Shown in pieces: positions 14,533-22,467 of a DNA stretch of 64,000 nucleotides. Each line of letters begins with the position of its first letter. The first letter of the stretch is position 1. Origin of the DNA: Sphingobacterium yanglingense (GTDB taxonomy: Bacteria > Bacteroidota > Bacteroidia > Sphingobacteriales > Sphingobacteriaceae). The notes beneath the pieces were generated by a model. That model worked only from the letters and a program-made list of their open reading frames with translations, was not told the origin of the DNA and did no database searches. The position numbers and the translations under genes are program-made. The DNA lies in contig NZ_SNYV01000017.1 of assembly GCF_004363245.1 (NCBI RefSeq), positions 248,001-312,000 on the forward strand. Direction: 5' to 3'.

Positions 14533-16023
14533 CTATTTGTGTGAAAGCGCTTTCTCGCTTGCTTGTCCCGGTGATGTTACGAATAACAGCAAGAACGTGA
14601 TCAACCCATTGTGGATAATTAAATCCAGCCCTATCACATAGGAAGTATGCACTGAAATCACGTAAGTATTAACCAAGAACAACAACAAAGGTGATATGAT
14701 ACAGATGTAAGGCACCAATTTATCATTTACCGCTTTCTTCGTCAACATTCCGAATGCGAACAAACCTAATAGAGGTCCATAGGTATAACTTGCCGCAGTA
14801 AATATTGCATTTACAACCGAATCGTTATTGATAAGTTTAAACACTAGTATGACCAATAACATCACTACCGAAAAACCAAAATGCACATAATTTCTCTTCT
14901 TGACCAACGCTGGATCGTTAGGGTTTTCCTTCTTGTTAAAGTTTAAGAAATCGATACAATACGAAGTAGTCAATGCGGTCAAAGCCGAGTCTGTCGTCGC
15001 AAAAGTTGCCGCAGTCAATCCCATCATAAAAATAATAGCAGGTAATACTGCGAGATGATTTAAAGCAATCTCAGGATATAAGTAATCCCGCGTAGCCAAT
15101 GCCGAAATATCAATACCATTCTTCTCTGCATAGATATACAACAAAGCTCCTACAGCTAGGAAGAAGATATTAATTACCACAAAGACACTGGTAAACGTAA
15201 TCATGTTTTTCTGCGCTTCCTTTATGGTTCCCATCGACAGATTCTTTTGCATCAAATCCTGATCTAGCCCCGTCATTGCAATGGTAACGAATATACCGCC
15301 CAAGAACTGCTTCCAGAAGTTGGCTTTACTTCCTACAAAATCCTCCCAGAAGAAAATCTTAGAATAAGAGCTTTCTTTTACTGCTTCAAAGGTATCCACG
15401 ACACCAAAATCAAGACCTTTGGCCATAAAATAGATCGAAAGGATAACCGCAGTAATCAAGAACGTAGTCTGAAGAGTATCTGTCACAATAATTGTTTTCA
15501 AACCTCCTTTATTTGTGTACATCCAGATAAGCACCAAACAGATAATCACTGTTACCGCAAAAGGAATATTCCAAGCATCAAAGATAAAATGCTGTAACAC
15601 GATAGCAACAAGATACAGACGAAACGCCGATCCGATTGTTCTTGACACCAAAAAAATAGCAGCTCCTGTCTTATAGGTCATATGCCCAAATCGTTCTTCC
15701 AGATAGGTATAGATCGACGTTAGGTTCATTCTGTAATATAGCGGCAATAATACATAGGCAATAATCACAAAGCCTACTGCATTTCCTAGTACAAACTGAA
15801 AGTAGCTAAAATTAGAAGCTCCTACAGCACCTGGCACCGAAATAAAGGTCACCCCGGACAAGGCTGTCCCAATCATACCGAAAGCAACCATATACCATTT
15901 CGAATTGCGGTTTGCAACGAAGAAAGTAGAGTTGTCGGACGATCCTTTTGAGGTAAAGTGAGCCACCGCCAGCAAGACGCCAAAGTAGATCACTAAAAAA
16001 GATAATAAAATAATAGGTGACAT
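14533..16023 (-). CDS. Sodium:solute symporter (SSS family), candidate MurNAc/amino-sugar importer
   Basis: 496 residues with about 13 hydrophobic helices. SSS features: 'GTALSGVTFISVPGAVG' near residues 55-70, 'RTIGSAFRLYLVAIVLQ', 'GGLKTIIVTDTLQTTFLI' and 'TGLDQDLMQKNLSMGTIKEAQ'. It lies 11 bp after murQ in the same transcript. From what is known of Tannerella forsythia, where a MurNAc transporter is encoded beside MurQ, import of MurNAc or a MurNAc disaccharide is plausible, but substrate residues cannot be read. It is the last gene before the terminator at 14463-14507. Confidence 0.88.
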   Translation of the reverse strand: MSPIILLSFLVIYFGVLLAVAHFTSKGSSDNSTFFVANRNSKWYMVAFGMIGTALSGVTFISVPGAVGASNFSYFQFVLGNAVGFVIIAYVLLPLYYRMNLTSIYTYLEERFGHMTYKTGAAIFLVSRTIGSAFRLYLVAIVLQHFIFDAWNIPFAVTVIICLVLIWMYTNKGGLKTIIVTDTLQTTFLITAVILSIYFMAKGLDFGVVDTFEAVKESSYSKIFFWEDFVGSKANFWKQFLGGIFVTIAMTGLDQDLMQKNLSMGTIKEAQKNMITFTSVFVVINIFFLAVGALLYIYAEKNGIDISALATRDYLYPEIALNHLAVLPAIIFMMGLTAATFATTDSALTALTTSYCIDFLNFNKKENPNDPALVKKRNYVHFGFSVVMLLVILVFKLINNDSVVNAIFTAASYTYGPLLGLFAFGMLTKKAVNDKLVPYICIISPLLLFLVNTYVISVHTSYVIGLDLIIHNGLITFLLLFVTSPGQASEKALSHK

Positions 16024-16034
16024 AGTTTAGGTTT

Positions 16035-16886
16035 TTAGAGCTGCTGTTTTACTTTAAAGGCTTCGATTGCTTTGCGCACATTACCGAATTCCTCAAGCAA
16101 TGTTGTTGCAGTTTCTTCACTTGCTCCCGTCTCGGCCATTACCATACGTACACCTCTTGCTACCAATTTGTGGTTAGAAAGCTGCATATCTACCATCTTA
16201 TTCCCTTTCACTCTTCCCAACTGAATCATCACCGAGGTACTGATCATATTCAACACCAATTTCTGTGCAGTACCTGCTTTCATCCGGGTCGATCCTGTTA
16301 CAAATTCCGGTCCTACGATTACCTCTACAGGGTACTGCGCACGTGCTGCTATTGGAGAATTTGCATTACATACAATACATCCCGTAGCAATTCCCATCTC
16401 ATTTGCTTTTTCCAAACCTCCTATGACATAAGGCGTACCACCAGAAGCTGCTATACCAATCACGACATCATTTTCGTTGATCGCATACTCCTCTAGATCA
16501 ATCCAAGCCTGCTCCATATCATCTTCGGCAAATTCGACTGCTTTACGTATTGCAATATCTCCTCCGGCGATCAAACCAATGACCCAATCAAAAGGCACAC
16601 CATAAGTTGGAGGACACTCCGAAGCATCCAATATCCCTAAACGGCCACTAGTACCAGCACCTATATAAAATAGGCGACCACCTTTTTTCATACGCTCTAC
16701 TGCTACCTTCACAAGAGCTTCGATCTGCGGTATCGCCGCTTCTACAGCTAAGGGAACAGTTTTGTCCTCTTTATTGATATTATTAAGTAACTCAAGAACC
16801 GACATTTTGTCTAGGTCTTGGTAGTTAGAATCTTTCTCTGTTGTATTTATCATCGGTTCCGAAAATATATTATCACTTGGTAACAT
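16035..16886 (-). CDS. murQ: N-acetylmuramic acid 6-phosphate etherase
   Basis: 283 residues, close to E. coli MurQ. Signature segments: 'MSVLELLNNINKEDKTVPLA', 'GRLFYIGAGTSGRLGILDAS', 'ECPPTYGVP', 'GIAASGGTPYVIGGLEKA', 'GSTRMKAGTAQKLVLNMIST'. It cleaves the lactyl ether of MurNAc-6-phosphate to give GlcNAc-6-phosphate and D-lactate. Met12 (MINTTEKDSNYQDLDKMSV, start 16853) is an alternative start. The neighbours (symporter, hydrolases, two NamZ genes) fit a MurNAc catabolic locus. No MurNAc kinase is encoded in the window. Confidence 0.95.
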   Translation of the reverse strand: MLPSDNIFSEPMINTTEKDSNYQDLDKMSVLELLNNINKEDKTVPLAVEAAIPQIEALVKVAVERMKKGGRLFYIGAGTSGRLGILDASECPPTYGVPFDWVIGLIAGGDIAIRKAVEFAEDDMEQAWIDLEEYAINENDVVIGIAASGGTPYVIGGLEKANEMGIATGCIVCNANSPIAARAQYPVEVIVGPEFVTGSTRMKAGTAQKLVLNMISTSVMIQLGRVKGNKMVDMQLSNHKLVARGVRMVMAETGASEETATTLLEEFGNVRKAIEAFKVKQQL

Positions 16887-16931
16887 TTCGTAAATATGCT
16901 ACTTTTTTGAAAAACATGCAAAAAAACGCAG

Positions 16932-17564
16932 TTATAATTTTTCCAATGTCACGAATTTATAGCTTTTTGATTGAATCTCATCAATAAATTCTTCCAGTCT
17001 GTTATACAATTTATCCTCACGTCTGGAATCCGTTCCAATATGCATCAAAATAACATACCCATTAAGATTGTTAGCACGTTCATAGTCCCATAATTGATTC
17101 ATAATCTTACTTGCAGACCAATACCGATCTCCCATTCCAGGAAAAGTATAATCGGCAGGTGTCCTCAATCCTGGAGTATAGTTATAGACTTTTAGTCCCA
17201 GCTCCTCAGCCCACTGTACAATCTCCACGTTATACCATTCATAAGGCGGAATAAACGCCTTAATATTCTTCGCTCCCAGCCCTTCCAACCGCTTTATATT
17301 TTTTTTGAGATCTTTAGTAAACCTCCTTTTACTTAAAAGTAATTTACTACGATCCCCCCATGGCATATATAACAAATGTTCATCAGAATGAGGTCCTACA
17401 TAATGTCCTTCTTCTATTAATTGCCGAACTAACTTGGCACTAGCTTCGTCTTTTAAGAAATTTCCGGTAATAAAAAAAGACGCCTTTATCTGCTTTTTAC
17501 CCAATACATCTGCAATAACAGGCAGTCCTTCCCTAAATTCATCGCCCGTAAAAACCAAACTCAC
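16932..17564 (-). CDS. Polysaccharide deacetylase (NodB-like), probably expressed as a -1 frameshift extension of the GH9 gene
   Basis: The minimal frame starts at a GTG inside the first NodB strand (VSLVFTGDEF), which contains the Asp of motif 1. Motif 2 is 'GHYVGPHSDEHLLY' and later 'AFIPPYEWYN' is motif 3. Open frame continues upstream without any start codon to 17660, encoding 'ASEKQQVSDKYGAIVQGDST', a plausible lead-in to the domain. Alone it would lack a signal peptide. The GH9 gene ends at 17633 in an A10 run, and a -1 slip there joins the two frames. Substrate is probably an N-acetylhexosamine oligomer (inference). Confidence 0.75.
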   Translation of the reverse strand: MSLVFTGDEFREGLPVIADVLGKKQIKASFFITGNFLKDEASAKLVRQLIEEGHYVGPHSDEHLLYMPWGDRSKLLLSKRRFTKDLKKNIKRLEGLGAKNIKAFIPPYEWYNVEIVQWAEELGLKVYNYTPGLRTPADYTFPGMGDRYWSASKIMNQLWDYERANNLNGYVILMHIGTDSRREDKLYNRLEEFIDEIQSKSYKFVTLEKL

Positions 17565-17632
17565 CTGAGCTTGTGTACTATCTCCTTGTACAATCGCTCC
17601 ATATTTATCAGATACCTGTTGTTTTTCAGATG

Positions 17633-19435
17633 CTACTTTTCTTTTTTTTTTACGGCTTTCTTAGCTGAAGCTTCTTTAGCTGACATTAGGTAGATCAAGG
17701 AAGCAGTTCCATCCATTGTTGGTTCATTGGTACTATAATCTCCAAAATCATCATGATAAACCACCAAATCACTCTGAAATTCGGCATAGTCATCCGGTTT
17801 TGTTAATGTAATACCTATTAAGTTTTTATACGTGTTAGTATATACAGGTCCATCAACAAGCCCACCATCAATAGGGAAGTTGTGCAAATACGTGAAAGCA
17901 GAATGCGGGTCGATAGGCGTATCGCCATCCGCCGGCAAACCATACACCATACTCGTACCCCACGGATTTACACCAAATAGCCAATCAAAATTGGCTTGCT
18001 CCAACTCTTCGTACCTCTTGTCTCCGGTAAGTTCCCTATACCATAAGCATTGAATAACAAAAGAGGTAGTCAGATTATTACTACACCAAATAAAAGGTAC
18101 ACCACGGTAAAACACATTTTCTTTAGCCCTCTCCCATACTTCGTCAATACCCTGACGATAATACGCTGCAAGTTCCTCCTTCCCTTTCTTATCTGCTACT
18201 TTTGCCAACTCGTAGTGTCCTAGGTTTATAAATGGATAATATTGATAATGATTTGCCGTATCCCGAGTCATCCAAGGTGTCACGGGTTCTTTTCGCGCAT
18301 AGTCCAAGCCCCGCTTCAAATGTCGATTATCCGTATTCAGCCTATACATCCAGGCTTCTGCCAACTCCATATCATCTACCCAATTATCTTCAGCATAGAT
18401 ATAGGGAGACTTTACAGATACTGTCTGTGTTACACCCGGTATAATATGCGCATAATCATAAGCCGTCTTAGCTTTGGATTTCAGTATTTCAGCATAGTCC
18501 TTGTCCTTCTCATAGAATAAATCAAATCCAAGTCCGAATGCACTTGCAAACTTTGCCGCCGTAGAGCTCGTCCCGGTGGTATTATTCATAAACTTTCCAC
18601 GCTGTTGGGGTTTTCCATCAATAAAATACACAGGACGTTCGTGCCCTCTTCCATACAGCGAGTCCTGCCCTGGAAGCCGCAATGTAGTGTGATCTCGATC
18701 ATCAGCAATCTGATTGAACATCACATGAGGTTTGGGATGCATTTTAAGCAGCCAATCCAGTCCCCATTTTGCCTCATCCAGCACATCAGCGATACCATTT
18801 GCTCCTTCCAAACCATTTGCTTCTTTCTCATCCTGAAATACCTCTGGAAAATCCCTATAAGCAGCCAAAAGATGATAAGTAGCATTAGCCGAAGTTGTGG
18901 CATATTGCAGATAATCAGAAGCATCGTGCCATCCACCCGCTACATCAATGCGCGTACTATCAGGCATACCTACCGAAGAAGCATACATCGTAAATCCATC
19001 GTGCGTATGACAACTATCTTTTAGATAAGGATTAAATAATGTTCTTTGCTGCCGCATGTATCGTAACACAAAATCTGCTGTTCCTTCATAAACTCCTTTG
19101 TGTATTTTAAAACGAGGGGACTCTGTCCCATCATCCGATCTCAGATAATACTCTCCCTCGGTATTAAATTTAGAAAAATCAATCCGATACCCCTTAGAAA
19201 ATGACCCATAAGAGCCAAACTCCTTACCTGCTTTACTTTTAAAAATAGCTTTGCCAGAATTTGCTTCAATTACCTGAAATGATCTTATGCTTTTTTTCTC
19301 TTTTGTTACCCATACTGCGATTTTCTTACCATCAGGAACATAGCCGAGCTGGTTTATCCGTATCCATGCTTTTTCTGTCCCTATCACGGATAGGGACAGA
19401 AGAAATAGAAAAAAAGTTAAATTAAAAGCTTTCAT
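17633..19435 (-). CDS. Glycoside hydrolase family 9 protein with CelD_N domain
   Basis: 600 residues. Signal peptide 1-19, Ig-like CelD_N domain about 22-112 ('IRINQLGYVPDGKKIAVWVT'), then the GH9 (alpha/alpha)6 catalytic domain. The catalytic base motif GGWHDASDY (167-175; Asp171, Asp174) and proton donor Glu571 in 'YSTNEPTMDGTASL' are intact. GH9 includes cellulases and exo-glucosaminidases. The amino-sugar neighbours favour the latter, as inference. The C-terminus is Lys-rich (KKAVKKKEK) and encoded by an A10 homopolymer at a likely -1 slip site leading into the deacetylase frame. Confidence 0.9.
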   Translation of the reverse strand: MKAFNLTFFLFLLSLSVIGTEKAWIRINQLGYVPDGKKIAVWVTKEKKSIRSFQVIEANSGKAIFKSKAGKEFGSYGSFSKGYRIDFSKFNTEGEYYLRSDDGTESPRFKIHKGVYEGTADFVLRYMRQQRTLFNPYLKDSCHTHDGFTMYASSVGMPDSTRIDVAGGWHDASDYLQYATTSANATYHLLAAYRDFPEVFQDEKEANGLEGANGIADVLDEAKWGLDWLLKMHPKPHVMFNQIADDRDHTTLRLPGQDSLYGRGHERPVYFIDGKPQQRGKFMNNTTGTSSTAAKFASAFGLGFDLFYEKDKDYAEILKSKAKTAYDYAHIIPGVTQTVSVKSPYIYAEDNWVDDMELAEAWMYRLNTDNRHLKRGLDYARKEPVTPWMTRDTANHYQYYPFINLGHYELAKVADKKGKEELAAYYRQGIDEVWERAKENVFYRGVPFIWCSNNLTTSFVIQCLWYRELTGDKRYEELEQANFDWLFGVNPWGTSMVYGLPADGDTPIDPHSAFTYLHNFPIDGGLVDGPVYTNTYKNLIGITLTKPDDYAEFQSDLVVYHDDFGDYSTNEPTMDGTASLIYLMSAKEASAKKAVKKKEK

Positions 19436-19460
19436 CTTATTCTCATCTATTATTTATTAC

Positions 19461-21299
19461 CTAATATTGGAGCATAATTATCTTTCCATCCATGGTACTG
19501 GCCACAACTCTATCTTTCAGCACCAAGGGAGGATTTATCATGCCGTTAGAAATCTTATATTGCCACAGCACTGCACCAGTCTTAGGCGAAACTGCCGACA
19601 ACAATCCGGAATGACTCGGTACAAAGACGGCTACCTTATTACTATATATAGCGGTCGGTGTAAGTTCATAAGGTAGTCTCAAACCCGATTTCCAATCCAC
19701 ACTCATCGTTTCCTTCTCTGTCGATACTCCTATCAGCTCACCATCCATAGTCTTAGCATACACCAATTTACCATCCAAAGAAAGCCCCATTGACTCCCTC
19801 ACCTTCAGATCAGGCTTTTTCTCACGCCATAACTGCACACCAGTTTTCAAATCCAATGCAGTCATAAAACGATCTGGTGCTACTATAAACACCCGGTTAT
19901 TAGCGACCACAGGATAACACGCAGCAGCCGAGAACATTCTATTGGTAGCACCACTATTCCAATCCCAAACTTTTTTACCAGTCTTTAAATCCAATGCATA
20001 AAACCCATTTTGCCAACTTCCAAAAATCACTTTACCATCTGCTATAGTTGGCTTTGTCGACACATACCCTTTTACATCACCGAAAGTCCACAGCTCCTTG
20101 CCGTCCGCAACCCGTATACAACGGAATACTCCATCCGAGCCACCGATATATGCATTCCCTGCATCTATCACAGCAGTTCCTAAAACAGCTTTGTCTGTTG
20201 CAACTTTCCACCTTTCTAGGCCGGTCTTTGCATCTATGCCATAGATGTAATGATCAGACGAACCGACTAGCACTATATCCTTGTAGACTTCGGGAGTACT
20301 GTACACTTTACCAGCTGTCCTAAAAGACCAAATCCGCTTACCGGTATTGAGATCCAACGCATAGACTTCGCCAACCGTATTTGCCGTAAACAATCGTTGC
20401 CCATCCGAACTGATTCCTGCACCAATATCTCCATGATCTTCGTATTCCCAAATCAATTTCGCTTTTGTCGCTCCATTTACAGCATAAGACGGACGTGGGT
20501 ATCGATTTTTAAAGCTCACTTTTTGAAGGGGCAACTTTAACCAATAGTCTTCTGTAGTGACATTCGGTTTACGTACCTGAAAAAATACAGAATCGCCCGT
20601 CATTGTTATAATATTATACCCCCCTACTTCTTCTTTTGCACGCAGATTAGAACGCCCCATCACTCCCGGGATATCATCCCAGTTGTAAAGCTTATTAATA
20701 TGTCCGTGCCCACATAACGCAAGCTGTACGTTCCGTTGTTGTAAGCGATCTACCAGTTCAAACCAATTGTTCAACGACGAATCCAATGGATAATGGTTTA
20801 TGGATATCAATGGTTTACTCTGATCAGGATTTGCTTTAAATACAGAGTCAATCCACACCAGATTTTCACGTGGAATCTGTCCAGGACTCATCCTCATATT
20901 AGGGCCTGAGGTTGTCCCTATAAACTGGTAGCCTTTATGTTCAAAGAAAAAAGTTTCTCCTCCAAATACCTTACGAAAGGAGTTAGCTCCGCTCTCCGAC
21001 CAGTTGCTATCGTGATTACCAGGAATTACGTACAGCGGAAGGTTAAGACTATCCAAAATCTGCTTAGCCAACTTCAATTCTTCATCCGAACCAAATTCAG
21101 TTACATCACCGGATAGAATCACAAAGTCAATCCCCTTTTGTTGGTTAAGATCTGCTACCGTTCGTCGAAGGTCGTCTGCACCGGTATGTCCCCCCACATG
21201 TGTATCCGTCACCTGAGCAAATTTGAAAGGAGTTTGAGCGATTGCCGCTACCACTGTAAACCAGCAAAACACAAACACTCCCAGTTTAAAACAATTCAT
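19461..21299 (-). CDS. Secreted metallophosphoesterase fused to a PQQ-type beta-propeller
   Basis: 612 residues. Signal peptide about 1-21. The calcineurin-like domain (24-245) has QVTDTHVGG (D32, H34), SGDVTE (D65), GNHD (94-97), 'INHYPLD' and 'CGHGHIN'. From about 270 there are repeated PQQ blades: 'VYALDLNTGKRIWSFRTAGK', 'IYGIDAKTGLERWKVATDKA', 'FYALDLKTGKKVWDWNSGA', 'MTALDLKTGVQLWREKKPD'. A periplasmic phosphodiesterase or phosphomonoesterase with a binding propeller is likely; substrate unknown. In this locus it could remove phosphate or teichoic-type substituents from wall fragments (speculative). The gap to the GH9 gene is 25 bp. Confidence 0.85.
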   Translation of the reverse strand: MNCFKLGVFVFCWFTVVAAIAQTPFKFAQVTDTHVGGHTGADDLRRTVADLNQQKGIDFVILSGDVTEFGSDEELKLAKQILDSLNLPLYVIPGNHDSNWSESGANSFRKVFGGETFFFEHKGYQFIGTTSGPNMRMSPGQIPRENLVWIDSVFKANPDQSKPLISINHYPLDSSLNNWFELVDRLQQRNVQLALCGHGHINKLYNWDDIPGVMGRSNLRAKEEVGGYNIITMTGDSVFFQVRKPNVTTEDYWLKLPLQKVSFKNRYPRPSYAVNGATKAKLIWEYEDHGDIGAGISSDGQRLFTANTVGEVYALDLNTGKRIWSFRTAGKVYSTPEVYKDIVLVGSSDHYIYGIDAKTGLERWKVATDKAVLGTAVIDAGNAYIGGSDGVFRCIRVADGKELWTFGDVKGYVSTKPTIADGKVIFGSWQNGFYALDLKTGKKVWDWNSGATNRMFSAAACYPVVANNRVFIVAPDRFMTALDLKTGVQLWREKKPDLKVRESMGLSLDGKLVYAKTMDGELIGVSTEKETMSVDWKSGLRLPYELTPTAIYSNKVAVFVPSHSGLLSAVSPKTGAVLWQYKISNGMINPPLVLKDRVVASTMDGKIIMLQY

Positions 21300-21317
21300 A
21301 ATTATGGTTATTAATTG

Positions 21318-21350
21318 ATAAAAAGGGAAGTTATAATGCTATAACTTCCC
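21318..21350 (-). terminator. Strong hairpin between GH18 and phosphoesterase genes
   Basis: 11-bp perfect stem GGGAAGTTATA / TATAACTTCCC with a 4-nt loop, followed on the minus strand by TTTTTATC and on the plus strand by a T-rich run. It can terminate transcripts from either side or stabilise a processed 3' end inside the long operon. Confidence 0.6.
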
Positions 21351-21386
21351 CTATTTTTTTAAAATTCATCAATCAAAATTCATCTT

Positions 21387-22412
21387 CTACTGACTGACAT
21401 CATATGCCGCTTTAATCAATGAATTCACCCCTCTAGCATCTTGCCCATATTCCCAAAACATCACACCATTGCCTTTCAATTTCGCTAACTCCGTCTTTGC
21501 CTTGATAGTAGGAATACCATTATAATAATACACAACACCATTCACAGCGAACTCATCATTTATAGGATCGGCCCCGCTATTTAACAAAGAGCTATATGTC
21601 ATTGAAGAATTCGCTGTATTTTTACCGTAAAGAGGCAGACCAATAATTGCCTTCTCTTTAGGTAATCCTTTATCCGTAAGCCAAATATTTAATACCTTTT
21701 CAGCCATATTATAAGTAGCATGATGATTAGGATTCAGTGGATCTGTATTAATCCCATCGTACGCCATTAAGTTCACAAAATCAACCGCATCAATAGCTCC
21801 TTTTGTGATACCATCTTTAACAGGACCTGCATACAAGCCTGCTGTTACCGCCATACTTAAGTATTTATGCCAAGAATGGAGCTCTGCAGCTAACTCTTTC
21901 GTGAATACTTCAAAAGTGACATCCGAACCATAGTTTGCACGCGGATATTCCCAATCCAAGTCAATACCATCTAGATTATAACGGACTGCGAAATCTACAA
22001 GGCTTTTCACCAACCGTTTTCTCGTTTGCTCATTTGCGGCAATAGTTCTAAACATCAGTTCATTCCCCTGAATGGAAATAGCTGTTTTGACTTTATATTC
22101 CTTAGCTAGTTTATTATAATTCTCAAACGCCGTTTGGTTAGTTAATGCTTGCAAAGTACCATCCTCTTTCGGGTTCAAAAACGCGAAATGTAAATGGGTA
22201 ATATACTGCAACTTAGTCGTATCCATTGTGGCTAAACTTGCATTATGATAAGCATAAGAAATACGCTTAAAAGACTTATCGGACACATATTCCCCTGTAG
22301 GCTTTTCTACCTTCGAAGCACCATAACCATCTGGCACCCAAACTATCTCTTTCTTACAGGAATTAAATAATCCGACAGCAGCTATACATAATATTAATAT
22401 TTTCTTCATCAT
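21387..22412 (-). CDS. Glycoside hydrolase family 18 lipoprotein (chitinase / endo-N-acetylglucosaminidase type)
   Basis: 341 residues. Lipobox LFNSC with Cys near 19. The TIM-barrel has the GH18 signature DGIDLDWEYP (DxxDxDxE, proton donor Glu), preceded by 'KTAISIQGNE' in the SxGG-like position and followed by 'FVNLMAYDG' and C-terminal 'GVMFWEYGQD'. It hydrolyses beta-1,4 bonds of GlcNAc-containing glycans through the substrate acetamido group. The WEYP form is chitinase-like. It could act on chitin oligomers, N-glycans or wall fragments; context suggests amino-sugar polymers. It probably sits on the outer membrane. Confidence 0.88.
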   Translation of the reverse strand: MMKKILILCIAAVGLFNSCKKEIVWVPDGYGASKVEKPTGEYVSDKSFKRISYAYHNASLATMDTTKLQYITHLHFAFLNPKEDGTLQALTNQTAFENYNKLAKEYKVKTAISIQGNELMFRTIAANEQTRKRLVKSLVDFAVRYNLDGIDLDWEYPRANYGSDVTFEVFTKELAAELHSWHKYLSMAVTAGLYAGPVKDGITKGAIDAVDFVNLMAYDGINTDPLNPNHHATYNMAEKVLNIWLTDKGLPKEKAIIGLPLYGKNTANSSMTYSSLLNSGADPINDEFAVNGVVYYYNGIPTIKAKTELAKLKGNGVMFWEYGQDARGVNSLIKAAYDVSQ

Positions 22413-22435
22413 GTCAATTTTAGTAAGAGCTTTCT

Positions 22436-22459
22436 CGCCAGTTTAAGTCGCCGAGAAAG
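22436..22459 (-). other. Intercistronic hairpin between PKD lipoprotein and GH18 genes
   Basis: CTTTCTCG ... CGAGAAAG inverted repeat in the 55-bp gap. On the minus strand it has no T run, so RNA stabilisation or attenuation is more likely than termination. Confidence 0.4.
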
Positions 22460-22467
22460 TTCAAAAT

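Noticed and set aside
18605..19024. 139-codon plus-strand frame inside the GH9 gene
   Set aside because: Shadow of a gene whose catalytic motifs are intact on the other strand.
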